Notes: generated from the letters alone by a model not told the origin. Counted from the first letter of the stretch, positions 26,606 through 34,683 are shown. The stretch: 64,000 nt of DNA from DATAPD01 sp036265385 (GCA_036265385.1 DATAPD010000020.1:62001-126000); one strand, 5' to 3'. Made by a program: numbers and translations.

Positions 26606-28357
26606 TCAGGGCAAGACGGCCGCGGTCCCTTCCTTAATTACGATTTCCTTGTCGACGGTTTGTGGCCCCAATCGATCAATCTTTCCGGACGGCCATCTGA
26701 TCACAATACTGTCCACACGCTGAGCTTTACCCAGTCCGAAGTGCGCCCGCGGGTCGCTCGCCGAAACATAGCTGCTGCCTGAACGAATCTCGTCCGAGTA
26801 GGTGACACCACCGGCCGAGACTTCCACTTTAGCGCCGTACCCGTTGCGATTCGACCTAGTACCAACCGCCATAATCCTGATCCAGTGATTACCCAAGCTT
26901 TGAGGTGGCTTAAGCAAAACAGGCGAGCCATCCAATACCGTCATGAGGACGTACTGCCTCCCATCGTTCATAAAATCGGCAACCGCTGCGCCACGGCCAG
27001 CGTAACGCTGGCTCAAAGCTGGACTCTTGTGGCCCATCTCTTCGAATTTTCCGTTTCCAAGATTTCTAAACAGAAATGGCCGCTCCGCATACGTGACCCC
27101 AAAAGAATGCCCATCCACTTGCGGGTCGACGTGTCCGTTTGCGATGAAGATATCTTTCCAACCATCGTTGTCGAAGTCGAGAAACTTTGCGCCAAATCCC
27201 AGGAAGGGAATACTGATTGGACCGAAGTTCGCGGGGCCCGCTCGGTCAGTGAATTCGCCGGTTCCATCGTTGTGGTACAGATTGTTGGAGTCGTCAGAAA
27301 AGTTTGTTTTTATGATGTCTGGCCAGCCGTCATGGTCGTAGTCGGCCGAATCGATTCCCATGCCTGCTTGTTCACGGCCATCGGAACTGTAGGCGACGCC
27401 TGCCTCGGCACCCACCTCGGTGAATCTGCCTTTGCAATCGTTGTGATAGAGCAGACTTGGGGAGGAATCGTTGGCAACATAAAGATCAAGGCAGCCGTCT
27501 TTGTCATAATCGAGCCACAGCACTCCAAGGCCGTAATAGCTACCTTCGTCGATCTTCAGCTTTTCCGTTACATCAGTGAACGTGCCGTCGCCATTGTTGT
27601 GATAAAGGCGGTCTCGCGCACCTTTGAGCCCTCGCGGCCCACAGTTCACAGGAATCCCGCGGTACTGGCAAAACGCTCCTTCCCCAAACTTCGGAAGATC
27701 ATTGAGATCCAGGTCGACATAGTTCCCGACATACAGGTCTAAATTGCCGTCGTTATCGTAGTCTCCGAACGCCGCGCTCGTACCCCAGCGGTCTGGATTC
27801 CCCACGCCAGACTTGGCCGTCACGTCTGTGAATGTTCCGTCGCCATTATTGCGATAAAGGGCCGCCCCGCCGAAGTCCGTGATATAGAGGTCGTCCCAGC
27901 CGTCATTATCGTAGTCACCCACGGCAACGCCGAACCCCCAGGCACAATGCGACAAGCCGGATTTTGCGGTGACGTCGCTGAATGTACCGTCATGGTTGTT
28001 GCGATAGAGTTTACCCGGATGACATTTTCCGGCTCGTAGATCTTCCAGCGTTGAGCCGTTGACAAAATAGATGTCCATCCAACCATCATTGTCGTAGTCG
28101 AAAACTGCTACGCCTCCACAGTCCGTTTCGAGTATGTAAAGTTTTTCTTTTCCGCCACAGGTGAGGTGAAAATCAAGCCCCGCGGCTTTGGCGACATCTA
28201 TGAACTGCTCCGAATTTGCAGGCTGGGGTTTACTTCGAATCGTTGTGCGGGATGGATGGGCGGGAGTTCGGGTTTGGCCGCTCATATAACCGCCCAACAC
28301 TATGCCGACTAGAACCAAACTGATGCCGAGTGCCGATGCACGCACTGAGCTTTTCAT
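26606..28357 (-). CDS. CRTAC1-like FG-GAP/ASPIC-UnbV repeat protein
   Basis: Exported 583-aa beta-propeller protein. After a signal peptide or anchor (residues 9-26) there are at least six FG-GAP/VCBS-type blades carrying calcium-binding loops of the form DYDNDGWxDIY and DYDNDGNLDLYVGNY, spaced by LYHNNGDGTFTDVT segments. The last 80 residues form an ASPIC/UnbV domain (RNGYGAKVEVSAGGVTYSDEIRSGSSYVSASDPRAHFGLG, IRWPSGKIDRL). Proteins of this kind bind calcium and probably polysaccharide or protein ligands at the cell surface; an enzymatic role is not established. The ATG overlaps the stop of the upstream TPR gene (ATGA), so the two form a translation-coupled pair. Confidence 0.9.
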   Translation of the reverse strand: MKSSVRASALGISLVLVGIVLGGYMSGQTRTPAHPSRTTIRSKPQPANSEQFIDVAKAAGLDFHLTCGGKEKLYILETDCGGVAVFDYDNDGWMDIYFVNGSTLEDLRAGKCHPGKLYRNNHDGTFSDVTAKSGLSHCAWGFGVAVGDYDNDGWDDLYITDFGGAALYRNNGDGTFTDVTAKSGVGNPDRWGTSAAFGDYDNDGNLDLYVGNYVDLDLNDLPKFGEGAFCQYRGIPVNCGPRGLKGARDRLYHNNGDGTFTDVTEKLKIDEGSYYGLGVLWLDYDKDGCLDLYVANDSSPSLLYHNDCKGRFTEVGAEAGVAYSSDGREQAGMGIDSADYDHDGWPDIIKTNFSDDSNNLYHNDGTGEFTDRAGPANFGPISIPFLGFGAKFLDFDNDGWKDIFIANGHVDPQVDGHSFGVTYAERPFLFRNLGNGKFEEMGHKSPALSQRYAGRGAAVADFMNDGRQYVLMTVLDGSPVLLKPPQSLGNHWIRIMAVGTRSNRNGYGAKVEVSAGGVTYSDEIRSGSSYVSASDPRAHFGLGKAQRVDSIVIRWPSGKIDRLGPQTVDKEIVIKEGTAAVLP

Positions 28358-29448
28358 CGGTCGCGGCTCGTTGCCATCCCTGCTTGGGCAGGTTGCATCT
28401 TCTTTAGTTCCGCAAAACGGTCACGTTCCCTTTTGGCTCCTTCTTTGTCGCCCAATTTCTCCAGCGCGCGCGCCAACTGATAATGCGGACTCGGATCGGT
28501 GGGTTTCAGCTCACTTGCCTTTTCAAGTGCCGTTTTGGCTTCCTCCGTGCGATTTCCCTGCAGTAGCGCCTTACCCAGTCCGTAGTAGGCATCCGTGTTC
28601 TTCGGATCTAAAATGACAGCCCGTTGTAGGTAAGAGATAGCGGCCCGCGAGTCTCCAGCTTCCAGTTTGCATTGGCCAAGTTGATAAAGCAGTTCCGGAT
28701 GCTCGCCCGATCCGGCCAACTCCCTTTCGTATTCGGCGATTGCATCCTGGTTGCGGCCTAGGCTCTGATAAGCGAATCCAAGATGGTAATGTCCCAACCT
28801 CGTCTTGGGATCGAGCTGCAACGCAGCCTTAAATTCGTCGATCGCCCGCTCTGACCGGTTTGTATTGAGGAGCGCGCGCCCGAGGAGAACGTGAGCGAGC
28901 GGATTTCTCGGACGCAACTTTATGGACTTTTCAAGTTGCTGCGATGCAGGTTCATATTGTTCCGCATTCAGAAAAACCAGAGCCAGATCGAAAGGGACAT
29001 CCGCATTGTTCGGATCGAGACCTGCGGATTTTTCCAATTCTTGTCGCGCAGGCTCATTCTGCTGTGTCTTAAAATAAGCGAGTCCGAGAAGATGATGAAT
29101 CCGGGCGTCTTTCGGAGCTTTCATAGCGGCCTGCGTGCCAATAGGTAACGCAAGATCAGGTCTCCCCAATTGCAGGTAAGCCTCGAGCAATCCCCTAGAA
29201 ACTTCGACGCTATCGGGCGCAAATGCACGAGCACCTTCGAATTGCTCCGCTGCCTTTCGGAAATCTCCAGCATCCAAAGCGGCGTTCCCCTTCTGTAACA
29301 AGCCCCGAAGCAGGGGTGAGTCGGATTGCCCGGCGCTGATAGAACTCCAGAGAAGAAGACATGACACAAAAGCAGCTACCAAAATCAATCTGTCTCTCGA
29401 TGCAGGTGCGTGGAACGAAGCTGCGAAAGGCGAAGTCGACATTGACAT
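28354..29448 (-). CDS. exported TPR-repeat protein
   Basis: About 364 aa made of an N-terminal signal anchor (DRLILVAAFVSCLLLWSSISAGQS) and roughly nine TPR repeats in unbroken series, for example LLQKGNAALDAGDFRKAAEQFEGA, ARIHHLLGLAYFKTQQNEPARQEL and PHYQLARALEKLGDKEGAKRE. It is coupled by a 4-base overlap to the CRTAC1-like gene, a pairing that recurs in acidobacteria, and probably scaffolds an envelope complex with it. The start is uncertain: ATG 29448 gives the better leader, while ATG 29517 would add 23 residues. No strong ribosome site marks either. Confidence 0.8.
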   Translation of the reverse strand: MSMSTSPFAASFHAPASRDRLILVAAFVSCLLLWSSISAGQSDSPLLRGLLQKGNAALDAGDFRKAAEQFEGARAFAPDSVEVSRGLLEAYLQLGRPDLALPIGTQAAMKAPKDARIHHLLGLAYFKTQQNEPARQELEKSAGLDPNNADVPFDLALVFLNAEQYEPASQQLEKSIKLRPRNPLAHVLLGRALLNTNRSERAIDEFKAALQLDPKTRLGHYHLGFAYQSLGRNQDAIAEYERELAGSGEHPELLYQLGQCKLEAGDSRAAISYLQRAVILDPKNTDAYYGLGKALLQGNRTEEAKTALEKASELKPTDPSPHYQLARALEKLGDKEGAKRERDRFAELKKMQPAQAGMATSRDR

Positions 29449-29553
29449 GACTACTTTTAAAATCCTACCTTTGCGGGAAGAGTCACGCAAACTTTCAGCG
29501 ACCAATTCTGAATTCATCGGTTCGTTTCATCGTGGAAAGAAAAGATAAAACCC

Positions 29554-30024
29554 ATGAGCACTCAAGAGTATCTGCGTCATCTCCTCGGCTATGATCAGTG
29601 GGCAAATCGTGAAGCGATGTCTTTCATCGAACGTGCTATTCCGCCTCCATCGAGATCTGTTCGATGGCTTGCCCACATTGTCGCGGCTGAGAATCTATGG
29701 CTTGATCGGATTGAGGGGCGTTCGCCCACCGTTCTCGTCTGGCCGGATAACGACGTTGAAGCCGCCAAACGCGAACTTCAGTCTTTGCAGAGTAGGTGGT
29801 ATTCATTTCTTGGTGGTCTCACCGACGACGCTCTGCTCTCCTCTATCGAGTACAAAAACAGCAAAGGAGAGCCGTGGAACAGCACGGTCGAAGATATTCT
29901 TATCCATGTGGCCATGCATTCGGCCCATCATCGGGGACAAATTGCGGCTGATTTTCGTGATCAGGGATTTGAGCCGCCTTATACCGACTACATCCATGCT
30001 GTTCGTCAGGGATTTTTAAAGTGA
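29554..30024 (+). CDS. DinB-family putative metal-dependent protein
   Basis: A 156-aa four-helix-bundle protein of the DinB/YfiT type. The three predicted metal ligands are present: His41 in WLAHIVAAENLWLDR, and His122 and His126 in ILIHVAMHSAHHRGQI. Members of this superfamily include thiol S-transferases that use bacillithiol or mycothiol as well as many of unknown activity, and the exact reaction cannot be told here. Its stop overlaps the GTG of the following methyltransferase-like gene by four bases. Confidence 0.85.
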   Translation: MSTQEYLRHLLGYDQWANREAMSFIERAIPPPSRSVRWLAHIVAAENLWLDRIEGRSPTVLVWPDNDVEAAKRELQSLQSRWYSFLGGLTDDALLSSIEYKNSKGEPWNSTVEDILIHVAMHSAHHRGQIAADFRDQGFEPPYTDYIHAVRQGFLK

Positions 30025-30455
30025 CGTCGGTAGCGGGACGAAATTTTTGGTCGCTTGTCTTTTTGCAATGTTGCAGCGGAGTTGCTCTGCTGGCGATTTT
30101 GTTTTGGTGGCCCGTGCCGTGGGATTTCCAGAGAAAACTGGGATGCGTAATTGCCATTGCATCTATGGGCCTACTAGCGACTGCTCGATATCAGCTGGGT
30201 CGGTCGTTTTCTATCACCCCGCAAGCCAGAATCTTGGTGACGCATGGGATTTATTCCCGCATTCGAAATCCCATTTACGTCTTTTCTGCTCTCATGATCG
30301 CCGGACTTGTACTTGTCTTACACCGACCAATGCTATGGCTAATCTTTGTTCTTCTCGTTCCTATGCAGATTGCACGTGCCCGCAAGGAAGCCCGGGTTCT
30401 CGAAAAGAAATTCGGGGAAGAATATTTGAACTACCGGCGTAATACTTGGTTTTGA
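30021..30455 (+). CDS. isoprenylcysteine carboxyl methyltransferase-family membrane protein
   Basis: A 144-aa integral membrane protein with three to four hydrophobic helices and the C-terminal SAM-binding core of the ICMT/PEMT-like family: LVTHGIYSRIRNPIYVFSALMIAGL followed by ARKEARVLEKKFGEEYLNYRRNTWF, with the conserved Arg-Asn-Pro and Glu-Glu-Tyr elements. Bacteria do not prenylate proteins at cysteine, so the substrate is more likely a lipid or small molecule. GTG 30021 overlaps the stop of the DinB gene (GTGA), indicating coupled translation. Confidence 0.85.
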   Translation: MTSVAGRNFWSLVFLQCCSGVALLAILFWWPVPWDFQRKLGCVIAIASMGLLATARYQLGRSFSITPQARILVTHGIYSRIRNPIYVFSALMIAGLVLVLHRPMLWLIFVLLVPMQIARARKEARVLEKKFGEEYLNYRRNTWF

Positions 30456-30499
30456 CGTTTTTGGAATCGTATGTCACGCCTGCTCTAAAATGAGTGCTC

Positions 30500-31549
30500 A
30501 TGAAAAAGGTCTCGGTCATCGCGTTTCTGATATTCCTCGGTGTGCTCCTGGTTGCGGCAGCGGACTTTCACTTGGATCCCTTTCCAGCTCCAGTTTCGAA
30601 CAATGCAGTCGCCTACTTGAAGGTCGGTAAACAGCCATACTTGTTCTCGATGATGGGAATTGGCGGTAAGAAGACTTGGGACGCGATCACAAATCGAGCT
30701 TTTCAGATGAACATTGAAAGCGGGAAATGGATCGAGTTGCGACCCGTACCGGGAGTGGCCGGTCGCCTAGCAGCATCTGCGGCTGGTTTACGAGATCAGG
30801 TTTATCTGTTTGGCGGGTACATCGTCGATGCTCAAGGCGGCGAAATCACCGTTGGGGACGTAAACGTGTATGTGCCAATCGACAGTCGTTGGTATCGTGG
30901 CGCTGACATGCCCGTTCCTGTGGACGACTCCGTAGTTGGCGCCTACCGCGATCGCTACGTTTATCTGATCAGCGGTTGGTCCAAGACGGACACCGTTCGG
31001 AACGTTCAGATCTACGATGCCGAGAAAGATACATGGTCTCAAGGCACGCCCATCCCGGGGAGGCCTGTTTTCGGTCATGCGGGAGCTATTCTCGGAGACA
31101 CGATCGTGTATGTAGATGGCGCTTATAAGAATCCGGTGGGCGACCCACACTACATCGCATCGGACGAATGCTGGATGGGAAAAATCCAGAAAAGTGATCC
31201 CACCAAAATTGAATGGACCAAACTGCCGGCACATCCAGGTAATTCCCGTTATCGCATTGCTGCCGGGCCGGAGGAAAAAGATGTCAAGATCTTCTTCACC
31301 GGGGGTACCGACAATCCTTATAACTTCAACGGGATCGGGTACGACGGTAAACCGTCTGAGCCTTCGCCGGTCACCTTTGCGTTCAACGTTAAGACGACGA
31401 AGTGGGAAGTTATCAACGAGAATACCCCGGACCCAACAATGGACCATCGCGGGCTGATTGCTACGAAGCAGGGCTTGATCGTTGTGGGCGGCATAGGCAA
31501 GGGGCAGCAAACAACCGCTAAGGTAAATGTGATTAAAACCTCGAAGTGA
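30500..31549 (+). CDS. exported Kelch-repeat beta-propeller protein
   Basis: A 349-aa secreted protein. A signal peptide (MKKVSVIAFLIFLGVLLVAAA) is followed by about six Kelch-type blades with the usual hydrophobic-Gly-Gly strand and spaced Tyr/Trp, as in VYLFGGYIVDAQGG, VYLISGWSKTDTVRNVQIYDAEKDTWSQG, and LIVVGGIGKGQQTTAKVNVI. Other blades read VGGxG or FTGG variants. The fold suggests a binding scaffold, or an enzyme of the galactose-oxidase/mutarotase type, but the copper or catalytic residues of those families are not evident. ATG 30500 starts the signal peptide cleanly; GTG 30494 is in frame just before it. Confidence 0.8.
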   Translation: MKKVSVIAFLIFLGVLLVAAADFHLDPFPAPVSNNAVAYLKVGKQPYLFSMMGIGGKKTWDAITNRAFQMNIESGKWIELRPVPGVAGRLAASAAGLRDQVYLFGGYIVDAQGGEITVGDVNVYVPIDSRWYRGADMPVPVDDSVVGAYRDRYVYLISGWSKTDTVRNVQIYDAEKDTWSQGTPIPGRPVFGHAGAILGDTIVYVDGAYKNPVGDPHYIASDECWMGKIQKSDPTKIEWTKLPAHPGNSRYRIAAGPEEKDVKIFFTGGTDNPYNFNGIGYDGKPSEPSPVTFAFNVKTTKWEVINENTPDPTMDHRGLIATKQGLIVVGGIGKGQQTTAKVNVIKTSK

Positions 31550-32074
31550 TCACTTATTGTGTCTTTTTTTGTGCTCAATTCGATCTGGCAACACCGCTGA
31601 TAAATAGGAAGTTGCAGCGTTCATCCCCATTTCAAATTGGTTGTGGACTGCACAAACCTTTACATTGCTTGACGCGATCTTTACTGACTCCACTAAATCT
31701 CCACACATCTCATCTTCAATGATGCAAGGGCTGGCGTCGCCTTTCTTCCTCTTGCCCACACGCCGGGCGACGCCAGCCACACGGGCAAATCGAATTCCAT
31801 CGTGTGTGAACCTGAAAATTCGCTTTCATTTGTGGATTGCGGGTTTGTCAATGAATCAATTCACAGGTGGCACATTGGTTGGGTTTTCTAGCACTGAAGT
31901 GCTATTCACACCAGTAGATTAGAAATTTAGCTTGAGAAGCGAGCAGTTCTGGGGGAGGGCTGCCCGGGCGTCCATAGCTCGCAAGAGCTTGGGCGCTCGT
32001 TAATTTTTGGGCCGAATCTGGTCGACCAAGTCTGTGCAAACGTCAGGTCAGTTTTTTGAGAGCAACTGGCCGGC
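31550..32074. other. 525-base non-coding region with a long hairpin
   Basis: Between the convergent Kelch and TonB genes. It contains the perfect 13-bp inverted repeat at 31729-31778, a small hairpin AGCACT-GA-AGTGCT near 31895, and a GCAA-capped stem (AGCTC/GAGCT) near 31980. A palindrome AAGTGATCACTT at the Kelch stop is followed by a T-run at 31564-31570, possibly the Kelch terminator. The leftward 76-codon frame at 31550-31780 crosses the hairpin and is probably not a gene. Confidence 0.5.
31729..31778. repeat. 13-bp perfect inverted repeat (large hairpin)
   Basis: GGCTGGCGTCGCC (31729-31741) and its exact complement GGCGACGCCAGCC (31766-31778) flank a 24-base loop beginning TTTCTTCCTCTT. 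The stem is 11 of 13 G+C, strongly above its AT-richer surroundings. No T-run follows on either strand, so it is not a standard terminator. It could be a REP-like element, an RNA 3' end, or a remnant of a small mobile unit. Confidence 0.6.
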
Positions 32075-32890
32075 CTACGTTGTAGAAATTGTAAAATTGA
32101 CGGTGATGCGTGCTTGCGTCTCAATGGCTTGTCCATTCTGCATATAGGGCTTGAAACGCCACTGTTTCACGGCTTCGCGCGCAGCCTCAGCTAAGATTGC
32201 AGGCCCACTCACTACTTTAAGTTCCTGAATCGTTCCATCCCGACCGATCAATGCCTCAAGGATGACGGAGCCCTGCACTTTCATTTGGCGCGCGAGCAAG
32301 GGATAGTCAGGCGTGACCGGATGCGTTACAGCCTGTTCAGTTTCGGGCGACAAACGCACCCGTTCGGATGCGTTTACAGCTGGAGAGGTAGCGGGGACAG
32401 CCGCTACTGTTCGTTGCGGTTCAATGATTCGGCCTGCGGTTCGGGTTTGTAGGTCAACATGAACCGCATTCGTACCCGCCTGTACAGTCCGGCGACCATC
32501 TCCAGCGACAACTTCGACCTGCAATGGCGGTAGAGCACGCCTTTCAGCAATGATAGCGGGACCAGTGCCTTTGGGAGTTTCTGCCAAAGGTGCCGATGTC
32601 GCTTTAGCTTTTGTCTTTGAGGTTGTTACATGTGTAGGCTTTGTAGCTTTGGAATGAGAAGTATTAGCCTTTTCCTCGGTTCCAAGTTCATCAGCAACTG
32701 GCTCGGCCGTAGGCGGAAACCAGAAGTCGCGATCACGAATGATCACCACAGCCAGCGCGACCAAGAGAAGTCCCAAGGCGACGACCATGGTCCGGCGCTG
32801 CCTCTGTTGGTGCTCGGGAGGTTCAGAAGGGGAAATAACGGGACGTTCTTCGACCGTTAGAGCTCTTAACTTGTCCTCAAGGGTGGGCAC
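32075..32890 (-). CDS. TonB-family energy transducer-like protein
   Basis: A 271-aa inner-membrane protein. A cytoplasmic N terminus of about 33 residues precedes one transmembrane helix (MVVALGLLLVALAVVIIR), then a Lys/Thr/Pro-rich periplasmic linker and a TonB C-terminal domain of about 85 residues (PDYPLLARQMKVQGSVILEALIGRDGTIQELKVVSGPAILAEAAREAVKQWRFKPYMQNGQAI). No ExbB/ExbD genes are adjacent. It probably energises one of the Oar-like receptors or works in another envelope process. A perfect TTGTGA-N6-TCACAA box lies 104 bases before its start in the divergent region shared with the FNR-like regulator, so it may belong to the same regulon. Confidence 0.85.
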   Translation of the reverse strand: MPTLEDKLRALTVEERPVISPSEPPEHQQRQRRTMVVALGLLLVALAVVIIRDRDFWFPPTAEPVADELGTEEKANTSHSKATKPTHVTTSKTKAKATSAPLAETPKGTGPAIIAERRALPPLQVEVVAGDGRRTVQAGTNAVHVDLQTRTAGRIIEPQRTVAAVPATSPAVNASERVRLSPETEQAVTHPVTPDYPLLARQMKVQGSVILEALIGRDGTIQELKVVSGPAILAEAAREAVKQWRFKPYMQNGQAIETQARITVNFTISTT

Positions 32891-32985
32891 GCGACCGGTC
32901 TCCTAACCGTACCAAAGGGGGGAGGAGCTTCTTTAGTATGCCCTGAAAAGCTCCGCAAAACCAGCTAAAACCTTATTCCCGCCGC

Positions 32986-33003
32986 TTGTGAGGCGAGTCA
33001 CAA
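32986..33003. promoter_or_regulatory. predicted CRP/FNR-family operator (perfect)
   Basis: TTGTGA-GGCGAG-TCACAA, both six-base arms perfect. It lies in the divergent region, centred about 141 bases before the FNR-like GTG and 104 before the TonB-family start. Confidence 0.7.
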
Positions 33004-33055
33004 TCACATGTGCCTCCAGTCACAGCAGGTCGTGCCCCACGGGATGACACTGATA

Positions 33056-33073
33056 GCGTGACGCAGGTCACAA
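33056..33073 (+). promoter_or_regulatory. predicted CRP/FNR-family operator
   Basis: GCGTGA-CGCAGG-TCACAA, with a perfect GTGAC-N4-GTCAC core. Centred 71 bases before GTG 33136. If it works at the usual -41.5 position, transcription would begin near 33106, leaving a 30-base leader. Confidence 0.65.
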
Positions 33074-33135
33074 GACCCCGGTATGCAAGGCGCTGCACAG
33101 TAACTTGCCCGGACTAGCGTCAGAGGGGGTGCATC

Positions 33136-33858
33136 GTGCTCTCGCCATATGGACTGGACATCATAGAAAGCTGTCTAACATGCAAGATGCGCTCTGACCG
33201 CATCTTCTGCGACCTTCCCGCCAACGCTCTGCAGAGCTTTGAAAGCATCAAGTACGCCACAGCGTACCCCAAAGGGGCGGTTTTATTTGTGGAAGGGCAG
33301 GCGCCACGGGGCATATTTGTGCTGTGCAAGGGTCGAGTGAAATTGTCGATCTGCGCGACCGACGGAAAGACTCTGATATTGAAAATCGCCGAACCCGGCG
33401 AGGTCCTGGGTTTGAGCGCTACTGTTTCGGGCAAGGCATATGAATTAACCGCCGAAACCATCGATCCTTGCCAGGTCAATTTCGTCAAACGCGAGGATTT
33501 CTTGCGGTTCTTGAAGGACAACAGTGATGCCTGCTTCAAAGTAGCGGAGCAGTTGAGTGAGAAATACAACAATGCCTGCCATGAAGTCCGGGCGCTCGGA
33601 CTATCGCATTCCGCGGGGGAAAAGTTAGCAAAACTGCTGCTCGAATGGAGTTCCAAGAATGGAGAAGCCATCAAGCAAGAACCGCGGCTGAAGTTGGCGC
33701 TCACACACGAAGAGATTGCGCAAATGATCGGAACTTCTCGTGAAACAGTGACCCGTCTGTTTGCGGACCTGAAGAAACGGCAAATTGTCCAATCCAAGGG
33801 ATCCACCCTCGTCATCCGCAACAAGGCGGCGCTTCGTATTTTGGCGACTAACGGTTGA
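33136..33858 (+). CDS. FNR-like CRP-family transcription regulator with candidate Fe-S cysteines
   Basis: A 240-aa CRP/FNR-family regulator. N-terminal cysteines 13, 16 and 25 (CLTCKMRSDRIFC) plus Cys112 (DPCQVNF), placed where E. coli FNR has Cys122, suggest a [4Fe-4S] oxygen or redox sensor. The cyclic-nucleotide-type beta roll spans about 30-125, the dimer helix 125-155, and a winged helix 190-240 with recognition helix SRETVTRLF. There Arg202, Glu203 and Arg207 correspond to the CRP residues that read TGTGA, whereas FNR has Val at the first of these. GTG 33136 has GAGGGGG a few bases ahead. Eight matching palindromes lie nearby, two of them in its own promoter region, so it is likely self-regulated and controls the adjacent cytochrome genes. 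Confidence 0.9.
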   Translation: MLSPYGLDIIESCLTCKMRSDRIFCDLPANALQSFESIKYATAYPKGAVLFVEGQAPRGIFVLCKGRVKLSICATDGKTLILKIAEPGEVLGLSATVSGKAYELTAETIDPCQVNFVKREDFLRFLKDNSDACFKVAEQLSEKYNNACHEVRALGLSHSAGEKLAKLLLEWSSKNGEAIKQEPRLKLALTHEEIAQMIGTSRETVTRLFADLKKRQIVQSKGSTLVIRNKAALRILATNG

Positions 33859-33872
33859 AGTTCAAACCGCTC

Positions 33873-33890
33873 TTGTAACAGGGGTCACGA
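33873..33890 (+). promoter_or_regulatory. predicted CRP/FNR-family operator (degenerate)
   Basis: TTGTAA-CAGGGG-TCACGA. One mismatch in each arm relative to the consensus. Its centre is exactly 22 bases, two helical turns, from that of the next box. Confidence 0.45.
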
Positions 33891-33894
33891 TTTT

Positions 33895-33912
33895 CAGTGA
33901 CTCTAGTCACTG
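33895..33912 (+). promoter_or_regulatory. predicted CRP/FNR-family operator
   Basis: CAGTGAC-TCTA-GTCACTG, a perfect 7+7 palindrome with the GTGAC/GTCAC core. Its centre is only about 35 bases before ATG 33939, too near for standard activation unless the start is further in, so it may repress. Confidence 0.6.
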
Positions 33913-33938
33913 TCGAATCCAGTCCTTCGGCATAAGAA

Positions 33939-34436
33939 ATGGACATGGAGAGCGCTACCCAACCCCGATGTATGGATTGCGTGCAACGAAAGGATCGTTT
34001 TTTCTGTGACCTTCCGGTAGGAGCACTGCAAGCGTTCGACCTGATCAAATCAGTGGCTTCCTACCCCCGAGGCGCTGTGCTCTTCCGCCAGGGAGAAGCA
34101 GCACGAGGGATATTCCTGCTATGTGATGGCCGAGCACGGCTATCTGTGTGCTCCGAATCGGGCAAGCGACTGACGCTTCGTATCGTTGGTCCAGGAGAAG
34201 TTTTGGGATTGAGTGCTTGTTTATCCGGCGGCCCCTGCGAGGTTACTGCGGAGATGCTCGACAACGCACAGGTGGCTGTGGTGAAGCGCAAGGATCTCGT
34301 CCACTTTTTGCATGAGCACCGCGACGCTTGCTTGCATGTCGTCCATTTACTGAGTCAGGACTTGCATATCGCATACGATCGCGTTCGTTCGGTTGGCCTA
34401 GGCAGGACTCGACGCGTCCGCGCGCACGTTAACTGA
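33939..34436 (+). CDS. FNR-like sensor protein lacking the DNA-binding domain
   Basis: A 165-aa protein clearly related to its upstream neighbour over the whole sensor part: N-terminal cysteines 11, 14 and 23 (CMDCVQRKDRFFC), the beta roll (YPRGAVLFRQGEAARGIFLLCDGRARLSV, GPGEVLGLSACLSGG) and the dimer helix (EHRDACLHVVHLLSQDLHIAYDRVRSVGLG). It then stops after RTRRVRAHVN, just where the winged helix should begin. Neither alternative frame downstream encodes a helix-turn-helix, so a simple frameshift does not explain it. The fourth candidate ligand is moved: Cys104 in GGPCEV, with Ala at the neighbour's Cys112 place. It could be a decaying duplicate or a dimer partner that modulates the full-length regulator. 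Confidence 0.8.
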   Translation: MDMESATQPRCMDCVQRKDRFFCDLPVGALQAFDLIKSVASYPRGAVLFRQGEAARGIFLLCDGRARLSVCSESGKRLTLRIVGPGEVLGLSACLSGGPCEVTAEMLDNAQVAVVKRKDLVHFLHEHRDACLHVVHLLSQDLHIAYDRVRSVGLGRTRRVRAHVN

Positions 34437-34545
34437 GATCGGACGTCAGATTGGCCCACCTCGCCGCTCCAAAACTCTTGACTGTCGATCAAAACCGGCT
34501 CATCTTGGGACCACTCAGCCACCTACATACCTTCGTGTGAGTTGC

Positions 34546-34563
34546 TTGTGACGAAACTCACAA
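34546..34563 (+). promoter_or_regulatory. predicted CRP/FNR-family operator (perfect)
   Basis: TTGTGA-CGAAAC-TCACAA, perfect in both arms, centred 129 bases before ATG 34684. A start of transcription about 41 bases downstream would leave an 88-base leader for the decaheme cytochrome operon. Confidence 0.75.
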
Positions 34564-34683
34564 TGCCTTTTCGCGAGATTGACTTAGTGTCGTCACTGGA
34601 AATGCTTGAAATGCCAATCGTCCTTAAAGAATGCGATCTGATCTTCGACTCCGGAGAACTCCGCGGTGCAACGAGGAGAAACT

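Noticed and set aside
30788..31510. Leftward 240-codon frame opposite the Kelch gene
   Set aside because: The sense strand has a signal peptide and clear Kelch blades; the antisense frame has no recognisable features.
31550..31780. 76-codon leftward frame downstream of the Kelch gene
   Set aside because: It starts from a GTG inside the 13-bp inverted repeat, has no ribosome site, and its composition (Met/Cys scattered, no fold-like pattern) is not convincing.
34390..34560. Frameshift as the cause of the missing winged helix in the second FNR-like protein
   Set aside because: All three frames after the dimer helix were read; none encodes a helix-turn-helix or wing like that of the upstream paralogue, so a single indel does not restore it.
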